Positions 48,640-59,497 are shown, numbered from the stretch's first letter. The stretch is 64,000 nucleotides of DNA from Pararhizobium sp. IMCC21322 (GCF_030758295.1 NZ_CP132335.1:496001-560000), one strand, 5' to 3'. Notes: generated by a model not told the origin, from the letters alone. Translations and numbers: made by a program.

Positions 48640-48867
48640 ACCAGGCCTTTAATGCCTGCCACAGCATTGGACGGCCCGATCGGGCACAGCCTGTACCTCA
48701 TAGGAAAGAGGGTGAATCCTAAGACGCGCATCTCTGGCGGTTACAGGACCTGGTTGTTAAACGGCTAGAGGGAATTTGAGATTCAAGAGCGCAACAACGG
48801 AAGTATCCAACGGCAGCCTTGGACCGATGCAAATCGATAGTTCAGGTAACGGGTGCCATGGCCAAAC

Positions 48868-50220
48868 CTAAGGCTGCCGAGCGCTTTTTGCGGCAAATGT
48901 CAGAACGATGAAACCCGCAACCAGAAATACGATCAGGGCGCTGATGCCGATGCGCTGGGATTGCGAGATGAAGGTCAGCAAACCAACGGCCAGTGGTCCG
49001 GCAAAACTGGTAACTTTGCCGACCATGGCATACAGCCCATAAGCGCCTGTGCGCTCATGCGGCTGTGTGATTTCTGCAAGATAGGTGCGGCTTGCTGATT
49101 GTAGCGGACCTGCCGCTGCGCCAATGACGCCGCCGATCAGATAATAGCACAACTCGGCGACGCTGGTGGACACCGGCACCACAAACAAAATGGCCGTTTT
49201 TTCAACCGACAGAATGGCAATTGAGGACAGGATGAGAATGATGATGCTGCCCTTGATGACGGCAATGGAGCCAAGGCGATCATTCAGGCGGCCACCGATC
49301 AAAGCGCCGGCAACGCCGGTAATGGTCAGGAAAATGCCGAAAATGCCAAGCTTGGTCGTATCCCAGCCAAACACGCTTTGGGCATAAATTCCGCCAAAAG
49401 CAAAAAGGGCAATCAATCCATCCACATACAGCATATGTGCCAGAAGATAGAGAAACAGGGGCCTGTCCTGCCGTGCGCGTTTCACCCGTGTGATGAGATC
49501 GCTAACGCCCTGCCGGGCGGCTTTGGCAAAAGACATGCTTTGCCGTTTGGCACTGTCCGGAGTGAACAGAAACAGGGGCAACACGAACACAAGATACCAC
49601 AATGCCGTCAACGGGCCTGTCGCACGTGTGCCTTCTGCTGCAACCGGATCGAGGCCGAACAGCGGCACCATGCCCAACAGTGTTTTGCCGCTTTCAGGCG
49701 AGGCCACCAGAAAGCCCAGCATGATGACGAGAGACACCAGACCACCTGCATAGCCAATCGCCCATCCGGTTCCGGACAGGCGTCCCAGGCGCTCGGGCGG
49801 CACCAGATCCGGCATCATGGCATTGGTGAAAACCGTGGAGAATTCCGCGCCGATTGTCACCAGAATATAGGCCCCCAGCACCAGGAAAATGGCGGAGGTG
49901 TGAGAGCCGCCAGGTGCCAAAGGTTCAGAGAACCACAGCAAGAGTGCACCAATCATCAGCAGCACTGAAAAGCTGGCAATCCAGGGTTTGCGGCGGCCCG
50001 TTATGTCTGCAATCGATCCCAGCAACGGCGACAGAACCGCAATCAGAATTCCGGCGGTGGCGGTGGCATATCCCCAATAGGCCTGACCCGCGACACCATC
50101 CTCCATGAACCTGCCGGCAAAGTAGGGCGCGAAGATAAAGGTGGTGATCAATGTGAAGACCGGCTGTGTTGCCCAATCAAACATCAGCCAGCCGAAAATT
50201 CCCCGCCTGGAAACGGTCAT
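48868..50220 (-). CDS. MFS transporter, UMF1/Atg22-like
   Basis: 450 residues, about 12 membrane helices. FGWLMFDWATQPVFTLITTF near the start, and AGPLQSASRTYLAEITQPHE in the second half, are characteristic of the UMF1 group. It probably exports amino acids or small metabolites. It follows gdhB by 54 bp on the same strand, so it may be co-transcribed and help dispose of amino acids. Confidence 0.88.
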   Translation of the reverse strand: MTVSRRGIFGWLMFDWATQPVFTLITTFIFAPYFAGRFMEDGVAGQAYWGYATATAGILIAVLSPLLGSIADITGRRKPWIASFSVLLMIGALLLWFSEPLAPGGSHTSAIFLVLGAYILVTIGAEFSTVFTNAMMPDLVPPERLGRLSGTGWAIGYAGGLVSLVIMLGFLVASPESGKTLLGMVPLFGLDPVAAEGTRATGPLTALWYLVFVLPLFLFTPDSAKRQSMSFAKAARQGVSDLITRVKRARQDRPLFLYLLAHMLYVDGLIALFAFGGIYAQSVFGWDTTKLGIFGIFLTITGVAGALIGGRLNDRLGSIAVIKGSIIILILSSIAILSVEKTAILFVVPVSTSVAELCYYLIGGVIGAAAGPLQSASRTYLAEITQPHERTGAYGLYAMVGKVTSFAGPLAVGLLTFISQSQRIGISALIVFLVAGFIVLTFAAKSARQP

Positions 50221-50274
50221 AAAAATCTCCTGATAGACGCCTGGCCGGTTTGGCTGGTTAGCCCAACGGGTTGA

Positions 50275-53200
50275 TCAGCTTCCTGCCAGATCCGATAACA
50301 ACCCGGCCGCAACAGCGAGTTTGGAAACGGTGAGTGTGCCGCTTTCAACAACGCCTTCGACGGCCTGACTGGTCCGCTTTACTCCAACGCCCTGATCTGC
50401 AATCCACACGGTAATGTCAACCTTGCTGGCGGGACTAGCTGTCAGCACATCGGATGTGATGGCCCGGTGGGCTTCTCCCAGAACCTGTCGCGCACGCTGC
50501 ACGGCAAGACCATCGAAATAATCAGTGATCGGAATACCCTGCGCCAAGGCGTCCAGACGCCCCAGTTTAAACAGACCGGCAACCTCCAGATAGGCTTCCG
50601 CTGCCTGCTGTAGCGAGCGTTTGCTGTTCTGCGCAATCAGTACGATATCGGGCAACATGGCTTCCAGTTGCAAGCTTGAAATGCGTTCGGCCAGAGCTGC
50701 AGGAACGCCGCCTTTCACAAAGCGTGATTTTGCGTCGGCAACCCGATTTTTCAGATAATCCGGCAGATAGGGCGTCAGCGTACCGCGCAAAGTGCTGATG
50801 CCGGTGGCAAAATTCTCCACCACACCGGCAATTCCCTGGCTCATATCTGCATTTTTCAGGAACCAGATGATCCGGTCGATCAGTAATTCGCGCACTTGCG
50901 CATATAATTCGAGCTGCAACTGACCATCAATTTTTGTGTCCAGACCATCGATCGCCTCATTCAATTCGGTTAGTCCGAAACTGTCGCGGACAATAGCAAA
51001 GGCGCGGGTGATTTCAGCAGGGGCGGCGCCGCTTTGATCAGCGACCCGTGTCAAAATCGTTGCACCACCGCGATTGATGAGTGAGTTGGCCAGCATGGTG
51101 GCGATGATTTCCCGCCGCAGTCTGTGAGCCGAAATCTCGTCCACATAGGACTTGGCCATTTTCTTTGGAAAATAGCGGAACAGCTCTTTGGCAAGATAAG
51201 GATCATCCGGCACATCCGAGGCCAGAAGATCATCAAACAGCACAATTTTGGCATAGGCCAGCAGCACGGCAATTTCAGGCCGCGACAGGGTCTCGCCGGT
51301 GGTCAGTTTTTCATTCATGGCCGCGTCATCGGGCAGCAATTCGACCGCACGATCAAGCAACCCCCGATCTTCCAGCTGGTCCATCAACCGTGCCTGGAAG
51401 CCAAAATCATCCATCCCCTCACGCTCGGTCAAAGACAGGGACAGGGTCTGGAAATAATTGTTACGCAGAACCAGATCGGCCACTTCATCGGTCATGGAGG
51501 CAAGGAAGCGATTGCGCTTTTTCAGATCAATCTTTTCGCTGCGGACGGCAGCGCCCAGCGCGATCTTGATGTTGACCTCCATATCGGAGGAATTCACACC
51601 TGCCGAATTATCAATCGCATCCGTGTTGATCCGGCCACCGATCCGGTCATATTCAATGCGGGCTCTTTGGGTGACGCCCAGATTTGCGCCTTCCCCAATG
51701 GATTTCGCCCGAACCTCGGGTGCCGTAATGCGAATGGCATCATTGGCCTTGTCGCCGACATCCGCATCGGATTCTGTCGTGGCGCGGATATAAGTACCAA
51801 TACCGCCGAACCACAGAAGGTCGGTATCCAGTTTCAAAATGGCTGTCAGAATCTCATTGGGTGCTGCCTTGTCGGCAGACAGGCCCAGAAGTTGCTTGAT
51901 CGGGGCTGACAGGGGAATGGATTTGGCGCTGCGCGGGAACACACCACCGCCCTTGGAAATGAGTTTTGTATTGTAATCCTGCCAAGAGGACCGGCCCATA
52001 TCAAACAGCCGTTTGCGCTCTTCCCAGCTGCTGGCCGGATCAGGGTCAGGATCAATGAAAATGTCCCGGTGATCGAAAGCCGCCACCAGTTTTGTTGCCT
52101 TGGACAGCAGCATGCCGTTGCCGAACACATCACCTGACATATCGCCGACACCGCAGGCGGTGAAAGGCTCAGTCTGAATATCCCGGTTCAGTTCACGGAA
52201 ATGGCGCTTGACTGCCTCCCAGCCACCACGGGCGGTAATGCCCATTTTCTTGTGGTCATAGCCGACGGAGCCACCGGATGCGAAAGCATCGCCGAGCCAG
52301 TAATCATGCGCTTCGGAAATGCCATTGGCTGTATCGGAAAACGTGGCTGTTCCCTTATCCGCGGCGACAACCAGATAGGGATCATCCGGCTCAAGGCGCA
52401 GCACATTTTCGGGCGGCACCACCTTGTCGCCATCCAGATTATCGGTGATATCCAGAAGACTGCTGATGAAAATCTTGTAAGCATCGCGACCGGCTTCAAA
52501 CCAGGCCTCGCGTCCGGCAGCCGGATCAGGCAGTTGTTTTGGATAGAAACCACCCTTCGAACCAACGGGCACGATGACCGCGTTCTTGACCTGTTGCGCT
52601 TTCACCAGCCCCAGAACTTCCGTGCGGAAATCCTGTGCCCGGTCTGACCAGCGCAGCCCGCCGCGCGCGACTTTGCCAAAGCGCAAATGCACGCCTTCGA
52701 CATCAGGGCTGTAGACGAAAATTTCCCGGAAAGGACGTGGCGCAGGTAGTTCCTCCACTTGACGGGAGTTGATTTTCAGCGAGATGACGCGCCCGGGCCG
52801 ACCGTCTTCATCCACTTGATAAAAATTCGTTCGCACGCTGCTTTTGATGACATTGGCAAACCGCCGCAAAATACGGTCATCATCCAGACTGACCACATCA
52901 TCCAGTGCTTTGACAAACCGGTTAAAGCAGGCCTCTTCCGCTGCCGGATCAGCATTGACCGGGTCAAAGCGCGCATGGAACAGAGTGACCAGCTCACTGG
53001 CAATCGCACTGTAGCGGTTCAGGGTGGACCACATGTAATCCTGCGAGAACGGAATGCCCGCCTGGCGCAGATAGCGTGAGACAGTGCGTAACAACGCAAT
53101 GTCGCGCCACGCCAGCCCGCCATTTAAAATCAGCGCATTATAGCCGTCATTTTCTGCCCGGCCTTGCCAGATCGCCAGAAAGCAGTCGGTCAGCTTCGTG

Positions 53201-55053
53201 CCTAATGCCGATATATCCACGGCACCGGAATTGGCCTGTAACGTCATGTCATAAAGAAAGACTGACGGGTTGCCCGTTGGTTTGATCTGATAGGTCCGTT
53301 CATTGAGCGCGGCAAAGCCCATATTTTCCAGCAAGGGAACCCGCTTTGACAATGGCAGGGCTTGCCCTGCCGCATAGACTTTGAGGCTGACACGATCATC
53401 TGGCATGTCGTCCTGACGGCCGAAGGAAATCGAGATGTCTTCCCCTTCGCCCATGGCATCAAGGCGATTGATATCATCAACAGCCTGTGCGCCGGAAAAC
53501 GCATCCTGATAGGCAACCGGGAAGGCCCCTTCATAAATGCCAGCGCTTGAGGAGCCAAGAGCAGTGTTCAGACCATCATCCCAGGTGCGCACAATATCGC
53601 TGATCTGTGCTTCAAGCTCAGCTTGATCGAGTTTCGGAGTTTCGCCTTCCGAGCGTCCGATAATGAAGTGGACGCGGGCCATATTGCCTTCCGGGAAGGC
53701 AGGATAATAGGCGGAGAGGCGGCCCTGATAGACCGTTTTCAGATAATCGCCGATGCGTGTGCGCACTGTGGAATTGTAGCGATCACGCGGCACATAGACC
53801 AGAACCGAGACAAAGCGGTCAAACTTGTCGAGCCGGGACAGAACACGCAGGCGCGGACGCTCGTCCAACTGGCGAATTTTGTCAGCAAATTCGGACAGTG
53901 TGTCCAGATCAATCTGGAACAATTCATCGCGCGGATAGCTTTCAGCCACATTCAACAGGGCCTTGCCGGCATGGCTGTCCTTGTCGAATTCGGAGTTTTC
54001 CAGCAGCATTTCAACTTTTTTGCGCAGCATCGGTATTTGCTTCACAGAGCGCGTATAGGCGGTGGAGGTAAACAGGCCGACAATGCGCAATTCGCCTGAT
54101 AATTTGCCTTTGTCGTCAAAGGTCTTGATGCCCACATAATCCATATAGGTCGAGCGGTGGACCCGTGATTTAACATTGGCTTTGGTAATGATCAGCGGCT
54201 CGGGGGCCATGAAGAATGCGCGGATTTCCGGCGTCATCGTCACAAGCTCACGGCCACGGCGCAGAACGTGCACATCGGGATCGCGCAAGATACCGAGGCC
54301 GCCATCATCGTTGCGTTTCAGCGTGCCGCGTTTCGGGCCACCGGAAAATGCATAATCACGCATGCCAAGGAAGGTGAAATTCTGATCCACCAGCCATTGC
54401 AGAAAGGCAACCGCCTCATTGATTTCGTCTGCAGGAAGTGGTGGCGGATTGGTTTTGTAATTCAGGATGGTCTCTTCGAGACGCAGCAGCATGGACTTCC
54501 AGTCCCGCACGGCCATGCGCACATCTTTCAGCATCAGATGAAGGTTTTTCTCCAGCGCGTCCTTTGTATGGGGATCGGCAAATGCATCAATCTCGATGTG
54601 AATCAGGCTTTCACGAATGGCGCGGGCCTGAGGGCCTTTTTTATGATGGGCTTTCAGCCCTTCCAGTGCGCCCTTCTTGTCGCGGGTAACAGACAGAACC
54701 GGGTGCAAAACAAGAGCAATATCAGCGCCCGCCTTTTGCAGTTCAGACATGACGCTGTCGAACAGAAACGGCATATTGTCGTTGACGACCTGAACGCTCA
54801 GACCTTCTGGCCGTGCCTTGGATTGCTGAATCGAGACAATTTCCGTCTCGGTCTTTCGGCGCAATAATTGATCATGCGCATTGCGGACAATCGCAACAAG
54901 CGCATCGTTGGAGAAGGCTGCAATATCTTCCGACGCTGCATTTTCAAACAACAGTCCGGCAAAATCCGCGAGCGGCTTTTCTTTGCTTTTCGTGAAGGCT
55001 GCTTTGACAGTTCGAATGATGCTGTCACGAGTCTTGTCTTTGGCCAGTGTCAT
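50275..55053 (-). CDS. gdhB: NAD-specific glutamate dehydrogenase, large (~180 kDa) type
   Basis: 1592 residues from the ATG at 55053, which has GGGGAG 6 bp upstream; the open frame begins 11 codons earlier (55086). N-terminal ACT-like regions lead to the catalytic centre: VEGVHLRFGKVARGGLRWSD, KAQQVKNAVIVPVGSKGGFY and GIGTYIRATTESDADVGDKA. It makes 2-oxoglutarate and ammonia from glutamate, and is usual for amino-acid-using alphaproteobacteria. The gene is intact across its full length. The longest CDS in the window. Confidence 0.95.
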   Translation of the reverse strand: MTLAKDKTRDSIIRTVKAAFTKSKEKPLADFAGLLFENAASEDIAAFSNDALVAIVRNAHDQLLRRKTETEIVSIQQSKARPEGLSVQVVNDNMPFLFDSVMSELQKAGADIALVLHPVLSVTRDKKGALEGLKAHHKKGPQARAIRESLIHIEIDAFADPHTKDALEKNLHLMLKDVRMAVRDWKSMLLRLEETILNYKTNPPPLPADEINEAVAFLQWLVDQNFTFLGMRDYAFSGGPKRGTLKRNDDGGLGILRDPDVHVLRRGRELVTMTPEIRAFFMAPEPLIITKANVKSRVHRSTYMDYVGIKTFDDKGKLSGELRIVGLFTSTAYTRSVKQIPMLRKKVEMLLENSEFDKDSHAGKALLNVAESYPRDELFQIDLDTLSEFADKIRQLDERPRLRVLSRLDKFDRFVSVLVYVPRDRYNSTVRTRIGDYLKTVYQGRLSAYYPAFPEGNMARVHFIIGRSEGETPKLDQAELEAQISDIVRTWDDGLNTALGSSSAGIYEGAFPVAYQDAFSGAQAVDDINRLDAMGEGEDISISFGRQDDMPDDRVSLKVYAAGQALPLSKRVPLLENMGFAALNERTYQIKPTGNPSVFLYDMTLQANSGAVDISALGTKLTDCFLAIWQGRAENDGYNALILNGGLAWRDIALLRTVSRYLRQAGIPFSQDYMWSTLNRYSAIASELVTLFHARFDPVNADPAAEEACFNRFVKALDDVVSLDDDRILRRFANVIKSSVRTNFYQVDEDGRPGRVISLKINSRQVEELPAPRPFREIFVYSPDVEGVHLRFGKVARGGLRWSDRAQDFRTEVLGLVKAQQVKNAVIVPVGSKGGFYPKQLPDPAAGREAWFEAGRDAYKIFISSLLDITDNLDGDKVVPPENVLRLEPDDPYLVVAADKGTATFSDTANGISEAHDYWLGDAFASGGSVGYDHKKMGITARGGWEAVKRHFRELNRDIQTEPFTACGVGDMSGDVFGNGMLLSKATKLVAAFDHRDIFIDPDPDPASSWEERKRLFDMGRSSWQDYNTKLISKGGGVFPRSAKSIPLSAPIKQLLGLSADKAAPNEILTAILKLDTDLLWFGGIGTYIRATTESDADVGDKANDAIRITAPEVRAKSIGEGANLGVTQRARIEYDRIGGRINTDAIDNSAGVNSSDMEVNIKIALGAAVRSEKIDLKKRNRFLASMTDEVADLVLRNNYFQTLSLSLTEREGMDDFGFQARLMDQLEDRGLLDRAVELLPDDAAMNEKLTTGETLSRPEIAVLLAYAKIVLFDDLLASDVPDDPYLAKELFRYFPKKMAKSYVDEISAHRLRREIIATMLANSLINRGGATILTRVADQSGAAPAEITRAFAIVRDSFGLTELNEAIDGLDTKIDGQLQLELYAQVRELLIDRIIWFLKNADMSQGIAGVVENFATGISTLRGTLTPYLPDYLKNRVADAKSRFVKGGVPAALAERISSLQLEAMLPDIVLIAQNSKRSLQQAAEAYLEVAGLFKLGRLDALAQGIPITDYFDGLAVQRARQVLGEAHRAITSDVLTASPASKVDITVWIADQGVGVKRTSQAVEGVVESGTLTVSKLAVAAGLLSDLAGS

Positions 55054-55295
55054 CACGGCTCCCCATTTACGCTTCCCGGAATCCATCTGATATGCTTCTC
55101 AGAACGGACTGTGCAATGCAATGTCTGCGATTACCTCGCATTGTTTTGTAAACAGCCTATCGTGAAAGATGAGTCAATGCGAGTGTCTGCAAGCTCAGAT
55201 GAGAACGGAAAGCTCAATGGGTTGGTCCTTTGGCAGGCGATGCAATCCTAAAGTGTGTTTTCGCTGTCAACTCGTCAGTCCACCTTGTCACAGCA

Positions 55296-56300
55296 ATGCG
55301 GAAAGGGATAAGTAGACCATCCAACATTAGAAAGTCTCCCTTGGAACTGGTTATCTCAATCGTATTGCCGGTCTTTGGTCTGATCGGTCTTGGCTGGCTG
55401 TCGGCTCACAGCGGCTATCTGAAAATGACAACCGGCGACGGATTGATTGATTTCGTCTTTCGCATCGGCATTCCGTTGCTGATCTTTCGCACCATCGCCT
55501 CTGCCGATTTTACCGGCGTGCAACCCTGGAGCCTTTGGGCCAGTTATTTCTCGGGCGTTGTGATTGCGTGGGTGCTTGGGACGCTGGTCATCCGCCGGGT
55601 GTTTCAGCGCGATGCGCGGGCAGGTGTTGTCGGCGGTGTTTCATCAGCCTTTTCCAACACGGTTCTGATTGGCATTCCCCTGATCTTGCGGGCTTATGAT
55701 GATGAAGGTGCCGCCGCGATTTTCCTTCTGATCTCAATTCATCTGCCACTGATGATGCTGACCTGCACCCTGTTGCAGCAGCGTGCCATGCGGCTAGATG
55801 GTCTGCTGGACAGGGAAACGGGTATTATCGAGACATTGAAAGTGGTGGTGCTGGGTCTTGTCAAAAATCCAATCATCGTGGGCATTGTCGGCGGGGGATT
55901 GTGGTATCTGGTCGGTCTGCCGCTTGCCGGTCTGCCCAAAACCCTGATTGGTTATCTGGCCGATGTGGCTGGAGCGCTGGCCCTGTTCGCCATGGGCATG
56001 CAGCTCCGCCGCTACGAGGTTTCCGGCAACATACTGCCAGCTATCTATCTTTCGATCATCAAATTGAGCGTCATGCCCGCCATCGTTCTGGTGGCTGCGC
56101 TTTACATTTTCCCGCTGCCGCCCTTATGGGTGAAAGCGATGGTCGTAACCGCCGCATGCCCTGTCGGGGTCAACACCCTGTTGATTGCGGATTACTTCAA
56201 AACCGGGCAGGCACTGGCCTCCAACACCATCACAATTTCCACCGGCCTCAGTGTGGGAACCATGGCGCTGTGGCTGTATATTGCCGAGCTCGTGGTCTGA
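55296..56300 (+). CDS. AEC family transporter
   Basis: 334 residues from 55296. About ten membrane helices in two five-helix halves, with IVLPVFGLIGLGWLSAHSGY at the first, GGVSSAFSNTVLIGIPLI, and AACPVGVNTLLIADYF in the last, as in the auxin efflux carrier family. The start is uncertain: TTG at 55341 matches the usual N-terminus of the family better than ATG 55296, and the open frame starts at 55230. Substrate unknown, perhaps an organic acid. Confidence 0.85.
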   Translation: MRKGISRPSNIRKSPLELVISIVLPVFGLIGLGWLSAHSGYLKMTTGDGLIDFVFRIGIPLLIFRTIASADFTGVQPWSLWASYFSGVVIAWVLGTLVIRRVFQRDARAGVVGGVSSAFSNTVLIGIPLILRAYDDEGAAAIFLLISIHLPLMMLTCTLLQQRAMRLDGLLDRETGIIETLKVVVLGLVKNPIIVGIVGGGLWYLVGLPLAGLPKTLIGYLADVAGALALFAMGMQLRRYEVSGNILPAIYLSIIKLSVMPAIVLVAALYIFPLPPLWVKAMVVTAACPVGVNTLLIADYFKTGQALASNTITISTGLSVGTMALWLYIAELVV

Positions 56301-56373
56301 GGTTTTTTAATTGGGTTTCCGAAACACCAAAGCGACCATTGCACCGAATCTCGGCCTGACATAACTCTGTGAC

Positions 56374-56901
56374 ATGAAAATTCTAGCGATTTCCGGCAGC
56401 GGGCGAGCGGCCTCAACCAATACGGCCATGCTGCACGCTTTGTCCGCAATGGCCCGGCCAGACAATCAGATTGTCGTGTTTGATCGCATTTGCGATTTGC
56501 CAGTCTTTTCCCCGGATATGGAAGCCGTGGCATTGCCGCAACCGGTCCAGAACTTTGCCGATCTTGTTCGGGACAGCGACAGCATGATCGTAGCAAGCCC
56601 GGAATATGTCAGAGCCATTCCGGGCGGACTGAAAAACGCCATCGACTGGCTGGTGTCGCGCGATGAAATCATTGGAAGGCCAATTGCTCTGATGCATGCC
56701 TCTCATCGGGGCGATGATATGCTCCAACAACTCCGGTTGGTCTTGTCCACGGTCAGTACACGTTTTTCTGCAGACATCTTTTTGCGGTTTGACCTGATGA
56801 AGCGGTCACCTGAAGAGATTTTGAATTTTTTTCAGTTGCCGCCGAACAGGCGGGCGATGGCAGGTTTCCTCAGTGAATTCTCGGAGTTTTGTCAACAATG
56901 A
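56374..56901 (+). CDS. NADPH-dependent FMN reductase
   Basis: 175 residues with the flavodoxin-like pattern AISGSGRAASTNTAML (FMN phosphate loop) and MIVASPEYVRAIPGGLKNAI, then DWLVSR (flavin ring site). It probably reduces FMN, quinones or azo compounds. It lies 73 bp after the AEC gene on the same strand and converges with the EamA gene. Confidence 0.9.
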   Translation: MKILAISGSGRAASTNTAMLHALSAMARPDNQIVVFDRICDLPVFSPDMEAVALPQPVQNFADLVRDSDSMIVASPEYVRAIPGGLKNAIDWLVSRDEIIGRPIALMHASHRGDDMLQQLRLVLSTVSTRFSADIFLRFDLMKRSPEEILNFFQLPPNRRAMAGFLSEFSEFCQQ

Positions 56902-56953
56902 TCGCTCTGGGTGATGAGATTGATGCCAGCACATTGTCTGGAGATCCACAAGT

Positions 56954-57856
56954 TCAGCGGTTCATTTTCAGGGATCGCTCGCGCAAAATAATAAAAAGCC
57001 CGCCGCCCACGATCAACAGAACCCCGGGGAACAACCGGTCAAACGGTGTTTCTGAAAAGAAAAGCCACCCCAGAGAAAATGAAAAGGGTATGGCGAAATA
57101 TTCAAACGGGGACAGGCTGCTGGGTTCTACCGATCTGTAGGCGGAAATCATACAAAAGGCAGCAATGCTTCCAGCTATGCCCATGACGCCCAACCACAGC
57201 CAATCTATTAAGCTTCCAATGGGGACAAATCCACCGGTGAAGACGACCAGAGCGACTGCGCCAATCAGCGCGCCGGTGTTGTAATAAAGATTGATCAAAG
57301 CTGTCGGTACGGCGTCGTCAAACAGGTGAGCTGAGACGCTGATACTGGCAAATCCTGCAGCCGCGCAGAGCGGAAGAACCGCATACCAGGTAAAGTCGGG
57401 AGCCGTGGGCTGCATCACCAGCAAGACGCCGGCAAATCCAATCAGCACTGCCAGCCATCGCGCCAGACCAACCTTGTGACCCAGCAAGGGAATGGACAGC
57501 GCTGTTACGAATAAGGGGCCGGCAAACAGGATTGTCGTGGCAGTGGCAAATTCCAGATGAAAGATCGCAAGGTAAAAACTCACCTGGGCAAAGGCACCGA
57601 TCCCGCCACGCGCAAATGCCAGCTTCCATTGCCGTATGACCAATGGTCTGCCTGCCTGAACCCATTTTGGTGACCACAGAAGAATGAGAAGAGTTGGGAT
57701 AAACCCGAACAAATTGCGAAACATCGAAAGCTGCGGGGTCGGATATGACTGGCTCAGATGCTTTATGATCGCGCCCATAACGTCATAAAGCATGATCGCC
57801 AGTAAAATGGTGGCGGCAGCGAAAAGAAATGATGTCTGTTTGTTTTGGGCTTCCAC
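56954..57856 (-). CDS. EamA/DMT family transporter
   Basis: 300 residues, ten membrane helices in two EamA halves. KHLSQSYPTPQLSMFRNLFG in the first and LSPFEYFAIPFSFSLGWLFF in the second are typical. It likely exports a metabolite. GluQ follows upstream on the same strand, 37 bp away. Confidence 0.9.
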   Translation of the reverse strand: MEAQNKQTSFLFAAATILLAIMLYDVMGAIIKHLSQSYPTPQLSMFRNLFGFIPTLLILLWSPKWVQAGRPLVIRQWKLAFARGGIGAFAQVSFYLAIFHLEFATATTILFAGPLFVTALSIPLLGHKVGLARWLAVLIGFAGVLLVMQPTAPDFTWYAVLPLCAAAGFASISVSAHLFDDAVPTALINLYYNTGALIGAVALVVFTGGFVPIGSLIDWLWLGVMGIAGSIAAFCMISAYRSVEPSSLSPFEYFAIPFSFSLGWLFFSETPFDRLFPGVLLIVGGGLFIILRERSLKMNR

Positions 57857-57893
57857 CTAACGCGTATCCTTGCGCCCCCGGCAAAGGATGGCT

Positions 57894-58769
57894 TTAGCCA
57901 TCCACCCATCCGATTTGCTCAAACAGTTGATCGCGGGTCATGCCTTCGGCCCGCAAGGCCCTCAGTGAAATCGATTTGTCAGACTTTGACAGCTTCTTGC
58001 CAGCATCATCCAGCACCAGACGGTGGTGATGATAGATTGGTGCCGGGAGACCCAGCAGTTCCTGAAGCACACGCTGAACGGTGGTATTTTCCTGCATATC
58101 CGTGCCGCGCACAATGTGGCTGACACCGATCAGATTATCATGCACCACGGTTGCAAACGTGTAGACATCATCACCGGATTTGGCGCGCAAAACCACGTCA
58201 CCCCAATCGGAAATGGCCCGCTCTTGCTGTGTGGTTGAACCGTCAGCATCAAATTCCGTCCACACGACAGTTTCCCGGCCCAACGTCTCAGCCACCGAGC
58301 TCATTCGCAACCGTTCGGCCGCATCGCCATTGCTGGCAGTGTCCTGCGGGCTTTTGGGATAGAAGGGCGCACCATCCGGGTCCTTTGGCCAGGGCGTTCC
58401 GGTCTCGCGTTCATGTGCGCTCGCTGCATCCTTGATCTGCTTGCGCGACAGCCGCGCCTGAAAGGTCTGTCCTTTCAGACGCAGTGTTTTCAGACAGGCA
58501 TCAATTTCGCCGCGGGCAGTGGTAAAGCGCAGCGGATCGCCAGACCAGGTAATGCCGAGCCAGGCCAGATCATCCAGTATCTGTGCTTCATATTGTGGCC
58601 GCACCCGGCCACGATCCGTATCGTCAAACCGCAGCAGAAACACGCCACCCAGTTGCTCTGCCATGCGATGGTTGGTGAGGGCCGATAGGGCGTGGCCAAT
58701 ATGTAACTCGCCATTGGGGCTGGGCGCAAAGCGGAAAACAGGTTGCAGGTCGGGTACGTTCTGGGACAA
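57894..58769 (-). CDS. gluQ: Glutamyl-Q tRNA(Asp) synthetase
   Basis: 291 residues, the GluRS catalytic core without the anticodon-binding domain. FRFAPSPNGELHIGHALSA carries the HIGH motif and KKLSKSDKSISLRALR the KMSKS motif. It adds glutamate to the queuosine base of tRNA(Asp). This fits with queG at the left edge, since both act on queuosine. The Cys set for zinc is missing, as in many alphaproteobacterial forms. Confidence 0.93.
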   Translation of the reverse strand: MSQNVPDLQPVFRFAPSPNGELHIGHALSALTNHRMAEQLGGVFLLRFDDTDRGRVRPQYEAQILDDLAWLGITWSGDPLRFTTARGEIDACLKTLRLKGQTFQARLSRKQIKDAASAHERETGTPWPKDPDGAPFYPKSPQDTASNGDAAERLRMSSVAETLGRETVVWTEFDADGSTTQQERAISDWGDVVLRAKSGDDVYTFATVVHDNLIGVSHIVRGTDMQENTTVQRVLQELLGLPAPIYHHHRLVLDDAGKKLSKSDKSISLRALRAEGMTRDQLFEQIGWVDG

Positions 58770-58798
58770 AACAGGAGCCTCTCAATTGGGCCGCCAAC

Positions 58799-59497
58799 AT
58801 GGCGCACTTCCCGATAAACGCCAAGGTGTTATGCGACATGCAACCCATTCGTTGCCAGGAAGATGTGAATAAGGGGCTGGAAGCGCTGCTGGCGAAAGAT
58901 CCGTCCCTGCAAACTCTCGCAGATCAGATTGGCACCGTGCCGCTGCGTTTGCGTGAGCCGGGCTTTGAGGGTCTCGCCCGCATCGTCAATTCGCAACAGA
59001 TTTCCGTTGCCAGCGCCAATGCCATTTGGGCGCGGCTCAGCGCGTTGGTTGATCCATTTATGCCGCAGGTGCTGCACGCCCTGTCTGATGAAGCTTTGCT
59101 GGGTGCGGGGTTGTCACGACCAAAACTGAAAACCATGCGCGCGCTGTCCCAAACCTGTCTGGCCGGGCTTGATGTGGAACGGCTGGCCCAACGCCCGGCC
59201 AAGGACGCCCGTGCCGCACTTACAGCCATTCATGGCATTGGTCCCTGGACTGCCGATATTTTTTTGATGTTCTGTGCCGGACACCCGGATATTTTTCCGG
59301 TCAAGGATGTGGCCCTCCAGGCCATTGCGCAGGAGGTGCTGAATTTGAAAAAGCGCCCCAGCGAAAAACACCTGACGGTTCTGGTGCGGCGCTGGTTGCC
59401 GCATCGCTCTGTTGCAGCGCGGCTGTTGTGGGCTTATTACGGACTTCAGAAATCTGCCTCAAAAGACAATGCCGCCACAAGCCGCCTCCCAATTTAG
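58799..59497 (+). CDS. DNA-3-methyladenine glycosylase II (AlkA-like)
   Basis: 232 residues. HhH-GPD fold with LARIVNSQQISVASANAIW, the hairpin IHGIGPWTADIFLMF (144-158) and catalytic Asp170 in FPVKDVAL. It removes alkylated purines. An inner ATG at 58838 has AAGGTG at 9 bp and is an alternative start. The last codons run into the MITE-like element: the stop TAG (59495-59497) is made by the first bases of that element, so the natural C-terminus may have been a little different. Confidence 0.88.
   Translation: MAHFPINAKVLCDMQPIRCQEDVNKGLEALLAKDPSLQTLADQIGTVPLRLREPGFEGLARIVNSQQISVASANAIWARLSALVDPFMPQVLHALSDEALLGAGLSRPKLKTMRALSQTCLAGLDVERLAQRPAKDARAALTAIHGIGPWTADIFLMFCAGHPDIFPVKDVALQAIAQEVLNLKKRPSEKHLTVLVRRWLPHRSVAARLLWAYYGLQKSASKDNAATSRLPI

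Noticed and set aside
51124-51909. 261-codon frame antisense to gdhB
   Set aside because: It mirrors the codons of the conserved GDH domain; no start site or motif.
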